Positions 42,780 through 55,780 are shown, numbered from the stretch's first letter. The stretch: DNA of 64,000 nt from Moringa oleifera (GCA_021397835.1 JAJFZO010000028.1:4337501-4401500), one strand, 5' to 3'. The notes: generated by a model from the sequence alone, not told the origin. Translations and numbers: made by a program.

Positions 42780-44300
42780 TATTAGGCGGTGCTAGGGGTC
42801 CGCTTCCTAAAAGGAGAGCCTCCATCCTGCGGATGCGCTCATTCATATCAAACCTCTCTCTGTAAGCACTCTTACAATTCGATCTTGAAGCATATGTGAT
42901 CATGCTCTCTAGCCTTATGCTCCTCCTCCAATGTCTCTTATAAAGTCCTATACTCCTCTTCCATATGCTTTTCCACAGACTTACGCTCCAGCTCTATGCA
43001 CTTTTCCATGACCTTCATCTGAGATCTCATATCTTGCATAGCTACGTCATCAACAAGGAGTCCACAACTAGAGCTGCCGCCTGAATACCATGATAAAGTT
43101 AAGCCCCCAAACTCGTACACTCGATGCTTTTTCTCACCACTTACTGCCTCATAGTAAAGCTTATTGTAGTCTATCTAAGGTGTATCTGTAGATCCCTCTT
43201 ATGGCTGAGAAGCTGTGGTAACCAACTCTTTAAACCGTTCCTATAATAAATAAAGCACTTTGTTAACTTATTAGCTGAACCGAATAGTAAAATAAAAAAT
43301 ATAATTAAATTTACTTATTAAATATTAAAAATAATGAACTTACATTTACTTTTTTGGAACACTCATCTATGACTAATCAGGATTAGATTTTTTAGTGTGA
43401 ATCCGTTTAAAAAGCTCTATTGAAATAGGCTCACAACCCAACATTTTCACTTACATTTCTTTAAAAAATTTAAATATCACACATACTAAGCGTCGACAAT
43501 GGTTCTGCAGTAAATATGAACCGGTACTATGTCAAGAGGACCTGACTTGGGTCCACCTGTTTTGCTCCGTCGATTGCGAGACATAGTCTTACACTTCTAT
43601 TTGTATTCTAATCGGTTCCATTCTAATTGCCATTGCTTCCATACAGTATCAAGGACAAATTAAGACTTATTCCTTACCTTATGACGACATGCATACATCA
43701 AATTAGCATATCAATCTGCAGCTCAAACCTTCCATGTGGCCTTCACCACACCATCCATAGCCTCGTCCCATGTAAAATATTTATGTAGCAAAAGTAAATG
43801 TTAATAAGTATGATAAAATGAAATAGAATTTTTTTTTTGGTAAATAATTATACATACTTTAAATTCCTCATAATAAAACTATTTGGTTTCCCGAGAAACC
43901 ATCTTCCATTGTACCCACATGGATCAATCATCTCTTGAAAAATTTTATAAATTTTCGCAGAGCATTGATGCGAAGACTCGATCCTGTCAAATAAGATAAT
44001 GAATGAACATTAACAAAATTTATATATAAAGATAATGATACAAAGTACTAAAAATAATAATTATAGATACTTATATGTTATTATTTACATAAATCTGTTA
44101 TCTATCTGAACTTTGCATACTCCCTGAGTTATACATCTTAGTAGCAGCAAAGCCAAAAGAGGTTGAAACATGCGGAGATGGTGTAACTATGTCCTCCTTT
44201 TCATCCTAGATATGCGAAAGTAAAGATGTAGATCATGGATCTCTCCCTCCGAGATACTCACCTATCTTTCTAGAGTCACTTCTCCATTCGAAGTCATTTC
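42780..44300 (-). pseudogene. CACTA-2 second gene, Transposase_24 (Ptta/En/Spm) type
   Basis: Minus-strand exon pieces: CSAKIYKIFQEMIDPCGYNG with RWFLGKPNS (about 43990-43880); ANLMYACRHKVRNKS and DTVWKQWQLEWNRLEYK, then MSRNRRSKTGGPKSGPLDIV and PVHIYCRTIVDA (about 43750-43490); and a Glu/Lys-rich coiled-coil-like end (QMKVMEKCIELERKSVEKHM, 43060-42900). The order fits the second protein of plant CACTA elements, comparable to TNPA/TNP1, which binds subterminal repeats. Stops and AT-rich introns interrupt it. Confidence 0.7.
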
Positions 44301-44534
44301 GTCTCCCTCAGCCTCTCATCTAATCATGTTAATCAACTTGATAAAATTTAGTTTCATAAATTAATAAAAAATTTGGCAAAATCTCCCTTGAAAATTGAAC
44401 TTAAACCCTTTGAAGTACATGATAAAAAGATAATATAAAGAACAACTAGTTCAACACACATTTCTTATAATAGATTATATAATTAAAACAATACATTAAA
44501 TAATTAAAAAATAAATAAATAAACTAATAATCAT

Positions 44535-47500
44535 GTTCAACATCTTCCTCTTCCTCATCTTCTTCCTCCGTAGAATAGTTTTCAAAATCTGGCTCATCTG
44601 ACATATTTTATTTTTCTTCATCAATATCTATTAACGTCCCACTTGGATCATTCAAAGATACAAGATGATCGTTTGTATCATTTTCAATTTGATAGACATC
44701 TTTCTCACCATCTTGAAAAAGAGCATCTTGGCTTGATCCACATGTCAAATTAGAATCTAGAAGTTCAATGATAGATTTTGCCTTTATCTTGCAAATAACT
44801 CACCAATCATGCTTATCGTGCTTTAAACTTGGATAAGGAATATAATAAAGTTGAGCTGCTTGTAAAGCTAACACAAATGGTTCATACTTATTTAATTTTC
44901 TTGTATGATTCACATCCACCAAATTATATTATTTATGTAATTTTGTGCCCATATTCGGTGTAGGATTAAACCATTCACATTTGAATAAAACAGTTTTTTT
45001 AATTGATAATGCAAGATATTCTAACTGTAACATTTCTGTCAATATATCGAAATAGTTACTTTTATCTGTATTATAATTGGACCCTTTAATACAAACTCTG
45101 CTATTCATTGTAGCTCTATCTGAACCGCATCTTTCAGTGTGAAATTTGTATCTATTGATATAGTAACTTAGGTATGATTTCATCGATCTTAACGGACCTT
45201 TTGTAACATCATTGATAGAATTGTAATCAATAAATTTTAGTGGATCATGAACCTATAAGTATTACAAAATGAATCATTTGACTACACTTACCAAAAATGA
45301 TTTAACCAAACAATAAATTATATTAGGAGGACGCACATATAGATTAAACCAACTAGGAAAATGAAGCTCTAGATGAGTGTCGACCTCACGATTAGTAATG
45401 CGTGGATAATGTTCACGTAATTGAGAAATATAGATCCTACAAAATATTAGTATGAAATTAAAGAACATTTTTAATGTGCGAATGACTATGTCAATTGTTG
45501 TGATTAAGTTATCATATACATACTCTGTGAATGGTTCGACCTTAGGGCAATTCAACAAAACATATGTATGTGCGGCTTGATATTCTTCCTCTGTCAAGGA
45601 TCTAGATTTTTCATTTTCAAATGATCGACTAGGATGTTTAAAGGTCAAGAGATTTTCTTCATGCTCTTTCGGCTCATAATCACCAGCATCATTCTGTGAA
45701 AATTTTTGATGTCATGTGTTAACATATGGCTCGAAGTAGTGTAAGTAAAATGATGATGCCTCTTTAACCAAATATGCATTACATATCGCGCATTCCATTT
45801 TTTCTTTATTCTTAATGTTATTTTTCAACTTGCACAAGTACCGATGATGATAATTAAAAATGATCAAATCATTAACATATACAATGACAGATTAATTACA
45901 TAAAGTTAAGATTAGTACCTTTCAAATGGATAAATCCATCGATACTGCACTGGACCAGTTATCTTTGCTTTATAAGCCAAGTGCACTAGAAGATGTTTTA
46001 TTGATTCAAAAAAGCTTGGAGGAAATATACACTCAAGTTTACATAAAATTATAGGAATTTCATTCTCAAGTCGTTTTATGTCTTCATCCCAAATGGTAGT
46101 TGATGTAAGTTCTTTAAAAAAAAGACTCAACTCTGTTAGTGCGTGCCACACATTAGTAGGTAACAACTCACGAAATGCGATGGGTAGTAATCATTGCATG
46201 AAAACATAACAGTCATGACTTTTCATCCTAAACAGCTTCGGTTTCGTCATATCCACACACCTTGCCATGTTTGATATATATCCATTAGAAAATCTCATAT
46301 TCTTCACCCACTCACACAATGCTTCTCTACTAGCTTTGTCAAGGCTGTAACAAGCCTTAAAGTATCTTCTAGTGGTTGTATTTCTCGCTAACTCAAGGCA
46401 TTTGCAAAATGTCTTCAAGTCTTTCCTTGACTTTGCATTCTCCTTTGTCTTTCCTTCTACATTCATTACTGAGTTGAACACATTATCGAACACATTTTTT
46501 TCTATATGCATGATATCAAGATTATGTTGCATTAAGTTGCTACACCAATAAGGTAAATCTCAACATATGCTTCATTTTCTCCAACCGCATGTCTTGCAAA
46601 TAGGAGCATTTATCTGATCATATCCCATTTTTGTAACTTTTCTTAGCCCTAATTGATCTATATCATGTAGCAATTCATACCCTGATTTAATAAAAGAAGT
46701 TACTCTTTTCACTATTTTATTCTTAAAGAATGCAGTTTTATTCCTCTGAAATATATGATCTTTTGATAAAAACTTACGATGGTTATCAAATCAAGACTGC
46801 TTTCATTTGTTGGGAAGGGTAAATGCATCTGAATCTTCTTCACAGTAAAGACAAGCCAATCTTCTTGCTGTACTCCATCCAAACAACATTGAATAGGCAG
46901 CAAAGTCACTAATGGTCTACATTAAAGCAACTTTCATGATAAAATTTTGTTTACAGAAGATATCATACGTGGGCACCCCAACCTCCCATAATATTTGCAA
47001 CCCTGCTATCAAAGGTTGCAAATAAACATCTAATTTATTTTTTGGATTTGTCAATCCAAGAGTGATTATAGTTAGGAACATGTACTCCTCTTTCATGCAC
47101 ATTTATAGGGGTAAGTTATATGGTGTGATTATTATCGGCCATGAAGAATACTGTTGGCCTGACTGACTAAACGGTTGAAATCCATCAGTACTCAAACCTA
47201 TTCTGACGTTCCTACATTCAGCAGTAAAATATGGATGCAATTGATTAAAATGTATCCAAACAGAAAAGTCAAAGCAATGAGCATTACACCATCTTCAACC
47301 TCGTGTTTGGCTTCATGTTCTTAGCTGTGGCTTTTGATGCATATAGTCTTTGTAACCATAGACTGAGAGGAAAATAATACATCTTCTTATATGGAATAAG
47401 TGTTTTTTGTTTATCAGATTCTTGTCTTCATCTTTTATACTACCGATGATTGCAAAACTTATAAGAACTTAGTTCATTATCTTCACCCCAGTATATCATG

Positions 47501-48175
47501 CACCCATTTGTATAAAAGTGAATCTTTTCAACCGACAACCCCATACCTTGCATGCATATCTTTGTACTGTAAAAATTCTTAGTCATGAGATTATCGACTG
47601 GCATCATCTTTTTCATTAATTGATAAATATCATCATAGTATCTTTTCAAAATATGATATTCTGACTTTTTATTCATCATTCTAGCAACAACAGATAATTG
47701 TGAGTGATTTTAACAACCATCCCATTATTATTGATTAGTAGTGTTCAACATATCATAAAAACTTTGAGCGTCTGGATTAAGAAATTCCTCCATATGTTTT
47801 AGATTAAATTTTGGACTTGCAGCATCCATTACCATTGCTTGGTATGTATTAACTTCATGCACAGTGGTAGATCCTTCCCGACATAATATTCAGTTGCCCT
47901 ATTATTATAACTCTTATCATTTTTTCCATGACAATTCCAAACATAATATCTCGATACGAAACCATATTTATCCAAATGATATCAACCACATGTCGATAGT
48001 TTCATAATGATGGTTTTGACATGACACTTTCTACGATTACATGGACACCTTATCTTATCTCCATCCATGAATACCGATTGACTACAAGATGAAATGTTCT
48101 ATACCATCTAAAAATTTCTGATTTAAGAATCCATCTATGAGTCTGAAGTACATCCATTGGCGATCTAATGTACTC
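44535..48175 (-). pseudogene. CACTA-2 TNP2-type transposase (TNP2, DUF4218, DUF4216)
   Basis: Begins near 48175 with LDRQWMYFRLIDGFLNQKFL, where the family has MD, so the start codon is mutated to TTA. A zinc-ligand segment follows (DKIRCPCNRRKCH). TNP2 core pieces: GMGLSVEKIHFYTNGCMIYW (47500s), MCMKEEYMFLTII...KNKLDVYLQPLI (47100-46920), NLDIMHIEKNVFDNVFNSVM and MKSHDCYVFMQ (46530-46190). DUF4218: IFPPSFFESIKHLLVHLAYK and YRWIYPFERY (to 45912). DUF4216: KSYLSYYINRYKFHTERCGS and VLFKCEWFNPTPNMGTKLHK (45183-44929). An acidic tail (EEEDEEEEDVEHDY) closes it near 44535. Frameshifts and stops throughout; inactive. Confidence 0.88.
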
Positions 48176-48189
48176 ATTTTTTTATTTCT

Positions 48190-48850
48190 CAAGTAGTTTT
48201 AATTAAACTAGTTCCCAATAACTTGCCTCATGAAAATTTAATTTTAAAACTTATTATAATATAAAGTAATTACCAAATAATTTCGAGGACACATACAACA
48301 CGCGTGACTTATAATAAGACTTGTTAAACATTTTATGCATGCCACCTAAACTTTAAAGGTAAGTGGTTCTATACCATTCAGATATTGTACACTTACATGA
48401 AGCACAATATAATAACTGATTGTTCACTTTATTTTGTAAAAATTTTAACAGCATTTCCATAAAGTTCTCTAAGTACATCACATGTATAGATATGAGTTAG
48501 TGTTTTTCATTGAAACATATGCTCATATCCATTAGTATGTATCCAAAGAATAAAGGAGATATTACACAAAATTTTTACAAAATAAAATAAATAACGATTT
48601 ATACGTGTATCACACATAAATATTACATTTTTAAACTGTCCGATCTAAACAATTCAAGAATTATTATTAAACAATTTATTTTGATACACGTACAAACACG
48701 TGATCAACAATAAATATTTACTGATAATTCTCAAACTGTATATCTAAAAAATATGTGTGAAGTCTAACTTTGCTAACAGTAACATTTTATGAGTATTATA
48801 TAAATAAATTTCTTTGACATTGGTAATAATCATTCAAATGTAAATATATA
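48190..48850. other. AT-rich leader/intron of CACTA-2, no gene
   Basis: Lies upstream (on -) of the TNP2 start. No coding or clear repeat. Confidence 0.5.
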
Positions 48851-48853
48851 ATT

Positions 48854-49470
48854 AACATAAACTAAATTTATTTGAAAAAATAAAATTAATAACTTCAAAA
48901 TTTAATCAACATCTAAGTAAATTAATTTTCATAAAAATCTAATTAATTAAATTATTTATGTCATGAAATTAGACTATTATCTATATAATCAATAACAAAT
49001 TAACTAATTTTATTAACAATTGCAAAATTTAATTAACATCTAATTAACTTAAATTTCATAAAAATTTAATTAAATTATTTATCTCAAATTATATTTTAAT
49101 TAAACTGTTATTTATCTAATTTAATATAAATAAAATTTTTAATTAACCTATAAAATTAACAGTTATAGAATTTAATTAATACCTAACTAATTTAAATTTT
49201 ATAAAACTCTAATTAAATTATTTATCTTATATTACAAACTAATTAGATTGTTTTCTAAATAATCTAACATAAACTAAATTTATTAACAAATAAAATTAAA
49301 AATTATAAAATTTAATAAATATCTAACTAATATAAATTTCATAAAAATCTAATTAAAATATTTATCTTAAATTACAACCAAATTCAAAAATTGCCTAATA
49401 ACATACCATAAATTAAATTTATTAAAATATAAAATAAACTAAAAAATTTATTTAATATCTAAAATATTTC
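48854..49470. repeat. tandem array, period about 138 bp, 4-5 diverged copies
   Basis: Units begin near 48854, 48990, 49128, 49268 and 49405 with aaactaaattta-type sequence. Each contains aaatttaattaacatctaa, then ttcataaaaatctaatta, then aattatttatct in the same order. Copies differ by substitutions and small indels; the last is truncated. Almost pure A/T. Located in the presumed first intron/leader of the CACTA-2 transposase. Confidence 0.7.
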
Positions 49471-49955
49471 TATAACTACTAAATATAATCATAATTTTTC
49501 TATACAAGATTTTCTGATCATTAATATCATCATCAATAATTTCAACAATTAATGGCGTAAATTATCAAGTAAAGAGGAAAGATGAAATGGCTATTCATAG
49601 TGGAGAAAATGGCACACACCAAGACGTTGTGCAAGGAGAGAGTGGCAAAGACTTGGCTTTGAGACAGCAAGATAAATGGGAGAAAGACAATGCTGCTTGC
49701 TTGTGAAAAGAGCAATATTCATATCCTGTGTATAGATAGATGTAAAGACAATAATAAAATTAGAGGGAAAAGGAAGCAGGCGAAAATTAAAGGAAAAAAA
49801 TAGAGGCAGTAATAGAAATGAGGGAAAAAGAAACGGCACTCGCATGAAAGGAAAAAAATTAGGGTTTCAAGTTATAGGCACTTTAACGACAGAAGTAAGT
49901 GGCAGTTGCTAGAAGTGAAATCCAGCGATGGAAGTGTAGTCTGTCGTTGCCTCTA
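49471..49955. other. CACTA-2 sequence upstream of the TNP2 gene
   Basis: Purine-rich (gagggaaaaggaag, aaagaaacggcac). The minus-strand open frame at 49591-49845 (Phe/Leu-rich) has no recognised motif and is probably not coding. Confidence 0.4.
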
Positions 49956-49959
49956 TAGT

Positions 49960-50810
49960 GAAAGCAAAATCAAGCGAAGGCAGCATTGCCTTCGCGACCA
50001 TGGCTGCCGCCTTCGAGGCCATGCATGGGCACTTTCACGGTAGCCATGGCTACCACCGTAGAAGGCCATGGCTGCCAGCTTCGAAGGCCACGGCTGCTTT
50101 TGCGGCCATGCATGGATGCTTTCGCGATAACCATCTCTGCCACCTTTGAAGGCCATGGCTGCCATTGCAGCCATGCATGGACGTTTTGGCGACAGGCATG
50201 GCTACCTTTGCGATCTTGCATGGACGCTTTGGCAAAGGCCATGGTTGCCTTCACAGCCATGCATTCGCGGCCATGCATGGAGGCTTTTGCAATAACCATG
50301 GCTGCCTTCGCTGTCACGACGACCATCGTTGCCAACTTAAAAGGCCATGGCTACCTTCACAGCCATGGTTGCCACCTTCAAAGGCCATGGCTGCCTCCTT
50401 CGTGGCCATCACAGCCACCTTCGAAGGTCATGGTTGCCATGGCAGTGCCCATGCATGGCCACGTTCGAATTATGGTAGCAAGCTCGTGGTCATGCATGGT
50501 TACCTTGGAAGGTCTGGTGACCACTTTGCTTGTGAGGCAGCCATGCATGGTTGCCTTCAAAGATAACAAGCTGGCAGCCACCTTGCTTTAGCGGTGCCAT
50601 GCATTACTACCTTCCAAGGTGGTAAGCTGGTCACCAGCTTGCTTTTACGACGGCCATGCATGGCTGCCTTCAAAGGCAGCAAGCTTCGAAAGGTAGCCAG
50701 CTTGCTGGCTTCGAAGGCAACAATTAAGTTTGTGGCCATGGCTTCGAAGGCAGCAAGCTTGCAGCCTTCGTAACTACCCATGGGGTGGTCACTAGGCTGC
50801 ATTGCTTAAA
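49960..50810. repeat. GC-rich array of GCCATGCATGGC palindromes (CACTA-2)
   Basis: About 850 bases at clearly above-average GC in an AT-rich window. About ten copies of (g)ccatgcatgg(c/a) at irregular 25-100 base spacing, mixed with the second palindrome type accttcgaaggt / ttcgaaggc and with ccatggctgcc. The array starts about 290 bases inside the right TIR, on the 5' side of the minus-strand transposase. By position and composition it resembles the GC-rich downstream control region of maize En/Spm, a methylation-regulated leader; that role is inferred. Long open frames occur on both strands only because the repeat has no stops. Confidence 0.75.
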
Positions 50811-51099
50811 TAATGACCAAAGCCTTGTAGTCGCTAGATCTTTGATTAGCTACTGATTAAAATTCGATCGCTAATCTATTTTTAAGTTGATCAAAAATTA
50901 AAATAAATGAAATGAAAATAAATTTAACAATGAAGATAACATATGTCGCTACTATATGTCACGAATTAGCCATTATTCTATCGCTATGGTAAAATTTTCA
51001 TTCTATAATAAATCTGTACTATTCTATCATTATTTAGCGACTGACAAAATCAGTCGCTATATTGTATCACTATTTTTTATTTATTTATTTTTTGTAGTG
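50811..51099. repeat. right subterminal repeats and TIR of CACTA-2
   Basis: Copies of gtcgctagat, gatcgctaat, gtcgctactat, tagcgactga and cagtcgctat in both orientations, ending ttttttgtagtg. They match the left subterminal block. Confidence 0.75.
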
Positions 51100-52935
51100 T
51101 TTTCTTTCAAAATCACTTGATAGTGAACTTTAGGTAAATACTCAACCTTATTGTTAGGTCACTTTTGTGGATGAAGCTCATTTCTTATATCCATGTCTTG
51201 TAGATCACCTTTTACTTTGCAGTTATCTTTTCATTTCCCTTCTTGGCCTATTAATGTACCAATAATATTATTACAAAAAAAGTTTTATATGCATAACATC
51301 TAGATTATGATACAATAAAAGATGCTCTTAATAAGGTAAAGAGAAAAAAAAATGTTTTTCTTTTTTCATGGATGTACTATACCTTCATATTCACTCTCAT
51401 TTAGAATTCTAGTTGCCTTAAAACAGTAGTCCCATATGGTAGTGTAAGTGCCTTCCTACATTCATGATTTCCATCAAATTAAAAAATGTCGATGAAATCA
51501 ATACTTGTGGTCAAGTTTCAACCATCAACGATGACATATATAATTAAACTTTCTACTATCTTATTGTAGCCCCATTAATGCAGTTTCATGGCCACATAAT
51601 GGCATGCGTGTTTTTCTTTTATGCTCCATCCAAACATATTGGTATATAGTGGATAGTCATTAATAATCCACATTAATGTAGCATACCAATTGAAAACTCC
51701 AATTTGTGGTAACATCAAAAGTTTCAATCCTAACTTCCCACAAGTCTTTTAACTCATCATTCAAAGGTTACATGAAGATATCAAGTTTATATCCAAGTCT
51801 TGCTAGAGTAAGAGTCACCAATGAGAGAATAAAATTAAGTTGCTTCATGCCTAACTACGCAGGTAAATTATATGGAATCCAATCCAAGTGTTGTGAGTAG
51901 CACTAATATTCTTGAATGGGTTAAAATCATAGAAAGCCAATCCAAGACGTACATTATGAAAATCCTAAGCATATCCAAGATAATGAAGTTCCTTCTAAAC
52001 TTGTGAATCTGCTAGATGTCGTGAGAATTAATCCTTAATGTGACCTTCATCATGTCATTTCATCAAAGTTTTAGTCTTTAAAGACATATAGTCTTTATAG
52101 TCTTGGTTTTAGAGGAACCTAATGCAAAACCTTAACATAAAACCTTTACAGCTTTCTTTTTTCTTTTTCTTGAAGTTTACTCAAAAGTCACCTACTATAG
52201 TATTTCTGCTTAATTTTCACCAAAAGAAATCATATTCTATACATATATCTTCATTGACCTTGCCTTTCCAAAACAACATGCAATTATTTTGACAAACATG
52301 AATCGTCTCAAATCCAAGACTGAAACCTTTGATGATTTTGTTTACCTCACAAAATGATTCTGGTAATGTGTTTTCCTCTCGTAACGCATCTTTTAACAAC
52401 TCTAACAACATGGAGAATAATTTGTTGCTCTATTCATTAAGGCATTTCAAATTGTACAAATCTACTATGAAGGACAATTTTATGTATTTTTTGTAGCTAG
52501 GATATAATTTTTTTTTCTTAGCATCTTTAAGCAACTCATAAAAAGCATGCGTAAGATCCCTTCCCATAGCTTCATCTCTTTCATGAATATCACATTCACT
52601 ACTATTTGTCACTTCATCCTTCAATATATGCATTGAAGACACATTATGTAACAAGCCATGCATATCATGTTCGAAACCACTTTTTTTCTCATTAACCTAC
52701 TAGTAAAGGTGTCAAATGTTTCCCCATGAAATATCCATCGAACATAACCTTTGAGAAAATCATAACAAATTAAATTATCAAAAACATCTCCCCTTATAAA
52801 TCAATATATGGTCCTGCATTTTATACATGGGCACAAGATTTTACTATTTTTAGATGATCTCTCAAATGTAAAATTCAAAAAGTTGTCCACCTCTTGTATG
52901 TACTCACACTTGCTCTTAATGTAAGACTTATCCAT
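51100..52935 (-). pseudogene. CACTA-3 transposase, part 1 (N-terminus and TNP2)
   Basis: Starts near 52935: KSYIKSKCEYIQEVDNFLNF, then ILCPCIKC (zinc ligands), DVFDNLICYDFLKGYVRWIF and HGE. Further: KKLYPSYKKYIKLSFIVDLY and LLELLKDALREENTLPESFC, LGFETIHVCQNNCMLFWK (52663-52217), LGLAFYDFNPFKN (about 51950) and HNLDVMHI (about 51310). It is cut by CACTA-2 at 51100; the remainder is at 42234 and below. The reading continues across the insertion without loss of family alignment. Strongly decayed. Confidence 0.82.
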
Positions 52936-55780
52936 GATTTATCCATTAAATAATAAGTAGGTGAACTGAAATGAGAAATGTTTAACATTGAAAAAATTTA
53001 GCTAGTTTCTAACTATGGAGTGTTAACACATGTTTACATAATACAAGACAAGTATAATGCACGAAATAGTATACTTGTCCATGACATACCTAAACAAGAA
53101 AATATAGCGCCGTAGCAAACTAGTTTTAAGCTATGAAGGTAGTTTCGTAATTTGTCCAAAAAACTAAATTATTTCATGTGGTTTTTATCATAAGGCCAAC
53201 AGCAAAAGGAAAGTACTTCAAAATGTAATGCATACATACGTTCATACATACACACACATATACATAAGATGTATCATGCTACGTATAGCTGCTACTTGTA
53301 CTGTTTCTCTCTCTTAACTTGCTGCTTGCACCTATCCTTTCTCCTGTAATTAAGATGATATATGTGGTAATACATTCATTCAACAAATGCAGAGAAGAGG
53401 GAGATGACTCTTGAACATAACACAACTAACATAAGCATTTGACCTACATCTACATCTGATTGCAAACTTGGTCCACAAAAGAACATTTGACCTAATACAA
53501 ACTAACTTTTCTCCATCCGTATGAGACTCTTAAACATCAATAATATACAGAAAATCAGAAACAAAAATCTAAATAACAAATCATTTTCACTAAGTTCAAA
53601 AAGTTATAAATTGCACTAAATCCAAAGTGCAAAGAACAACATCCGTAATAACTATAACCAACTAATTTGAGGAAATGAAACCAAAAAGCTAAAAAAGAAC
53701 AGAAAAGCCAATGTTTGTTGAAGACTCAAATGTTATTAGCAAAAGATATGAACAAATTGCTATTAATTATCAGTTGCTATAACTTACTAATTGCAATGTT
53801 TTATTAATAGAGAATTTTCAAGATTTTCAGGAAGTTTCTGGATAAGACACCCTTATTTGTGGACACGAATTTAGAGTAAAGAAAGCAGTTAGACATATTC
53901 TCAAACTTTATCTTCAGCTTGACAAAAAGTGTTTCATAATAAATAAGTGAAAATACTAAACTAATAACCAATTTGCTTTTTGAGAAACAGTTTCTAAATG
54001 CAGTCTGCTAGATAAATGATACAACTGGTAGCTGCATTATAACTATTATCTCTCAATCAATTATCAACAATCAAAGGCTGCTTGAGAATATCTTATACTC
54101 GTACAAATTTAGCATTTCAAAGTGTCAATGGATCCTTTGGGATGCTCATTGCACACAGTAGACTTGACCCGAGCAATTGCCATAGAAAATCTTGCTTGGC
54201 TTCTGCAAGAAATTCAAGGATACATAGTGCCAAGTAAGTCCATTTTGGCTTGTTGAATTGCATAAGATTCAGAAAATTATATCTATAAGCAGTCTAATGA
54301 ACTCCCATCTTCACTTAGTGTACCTTTGTTGCAATCAGGACAATGGAATTACAATTTCTTGTTTCTTTCAAGACAAGATCCTAAGATTCTGATAATGAAT
54401 TCAAAATAAATACGGTGTCTGGGCAAGATTCTAATCACATTGAGGCTTCAATATCCATAAACAAAGTTAGTCACATAGAAACTATTGTGAGAATACGATT
54501 GTTGAACTTCCTCTTTTCATGTCTACACTTACTAGTGGTAAACAAGAAAGAAAAGTTAAATTAAGCAAATCAAAAGACATAACAGTCTCTGCTTGAGAAG
54601 TAAATCAAACAATGAAGATTCTGTCTTACTGCCTATTTTTCACAAGTCCAGTTGCCTGTTTCAAACTTTTGGTCAGTGAACGGAACTTGACAGATGACTG
54701 AGACACGTGGACAACAGACAACTCCGAGCAAACCATAAGAATCTAAATGTTCCCTGATAGTAAGCCATCCCATCATAAGAATTGCATTAGAAAAGATGCT
54801 CTAAAAAGATACATGAAGCTTTTCATGGAAATATAGTCCATTTTGAGGCAGGATCTTGCAATCCTGAGGAGGAATTTCTTTCGGAGTATCGATATATGCA
54901 TTCAAGCTCAATTAAATTTTCAACACAGTTTCAAACATTGCCCTTCCGAATATGTAGGAGATTCAACAATTCAATAATTCAAACAGCTCTAATCATACAC
55001 CAAACATACTTTGAAAAGGCTCCAAAAACATGTAGGAGATTAAAGTAACCATAATTCATACAAAAACCAACATATTCAAAATCAAATTCATTGCAAACTT
55101 GTATGTAGTGACTAAATGCATTTTCTTATAACAATTCATACATAAAAATAAAAATTAAGTGCATGCACTTAAACTGACTTAAGGTGTCATCAAGCAGCAA
55201 ATCAAAGCTAACTAGTGACTACAGACATCAAATACCTGAGAATCAGAATGCATACACAGTGCAATTTGTCTGGCTATACATAACTGACACATCTATGCAT
55301 TAATACATGTGCAAGAGAAAGAAAACAGAGTTAGGAATCAAAAAAGTACTTGCCAAACAACTAATTGATTAAATACATATCCTACCTAGCTAAATCGAGA
55401 TAATCGGAAAATAAGCGAAAGAAAAAAAACAAAAAAAAAAAGGAGAGTACCTCATGTGACTTAATGCGATTCTCTTCAAGCACAATTGCAAGAGAGACTG
55501 GCTAGAGTTCCTGCAGAGGGCATATAATAGACAAAGGTTACACGGGAAGCTGAACATTAAAGAAAATCCATAAAAGACGATAAGGATTTAGAGAACTCAT
55601 TGGGTCAACGTTCAGTGGAAAGGCTTTTGAGATTCCTTCTCTCAAAGAAGTTGCTTGAGAGGAGTGGCATTTTAAAGGTGGAAGCGGTCCTTTGTCGAGG
55701 CAAATGAAAATGAAAATTAAGAGGAATGGGATTTTATGGTGATTGCATGAACTCACACTGCCCATCAGAACCCCCCACTT
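52936..55780 (-). other. unrecognised exon-like sequence, possible captured gene
   Basis: Less AT-rich than its surroundings. On -: an open start region 55765-55538 (MGSVSSCNHHKIPFLL...), and an exon-like 60-mer at about 55512-55453 with good borders (ccctctgcag ... cacatgag|gtactc). There is another acceptor-bounded piece at about 54210-54120 (KPSKIFYGNCSGQVYCVQ in one frame, ARVKSTVCNEHPKGSIDTL in another) and an open piece near 54740-54630. Joining the first two in the obvious phase meets a stop. No family recognised. It could be a captured gene at the 5' side of CACTA-3, or a non-coding transcript locus. Confidence 0.3.

Larger units (their letters stand above)
42235..51099. mobile_element. 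CACTA-2 transposon nested in CACTA-3
   Basis: Left end CACTGCCAAAAAAAA (42235; fifth base mutated from A to G), right end inverted CACTACAAAAAATAAAT (51099). The 3-bp duplication is ttt on both sides. Both ends carry repeated tagcgacagat / gtcgctaaa phrases. 8865 bp. Genes on -: TNP2-type transposase (44535-48175) and a Transposase_24 protein (42780-44300). Its insertion splits the TNP2 region of another CACTA gene, whose protein reading resumes across it. Confidence 0.87.

Noticed and set aside
48854..49470. Periodic repeats as a CRISPR-like array
   Set aside because: Whole units repeat in tandem with diverged copies and no unique spacers, in a plant transposon; not CRISPR.
49970..50591. 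Long overlapping open frames (up to 201 codons) on both strands
   Set aside because: All six frames are open because the GC-rich palindrome array lacks stops; composition is Met/His/Pro/Trp repeats from ccatgcatgg and no protein family fits.
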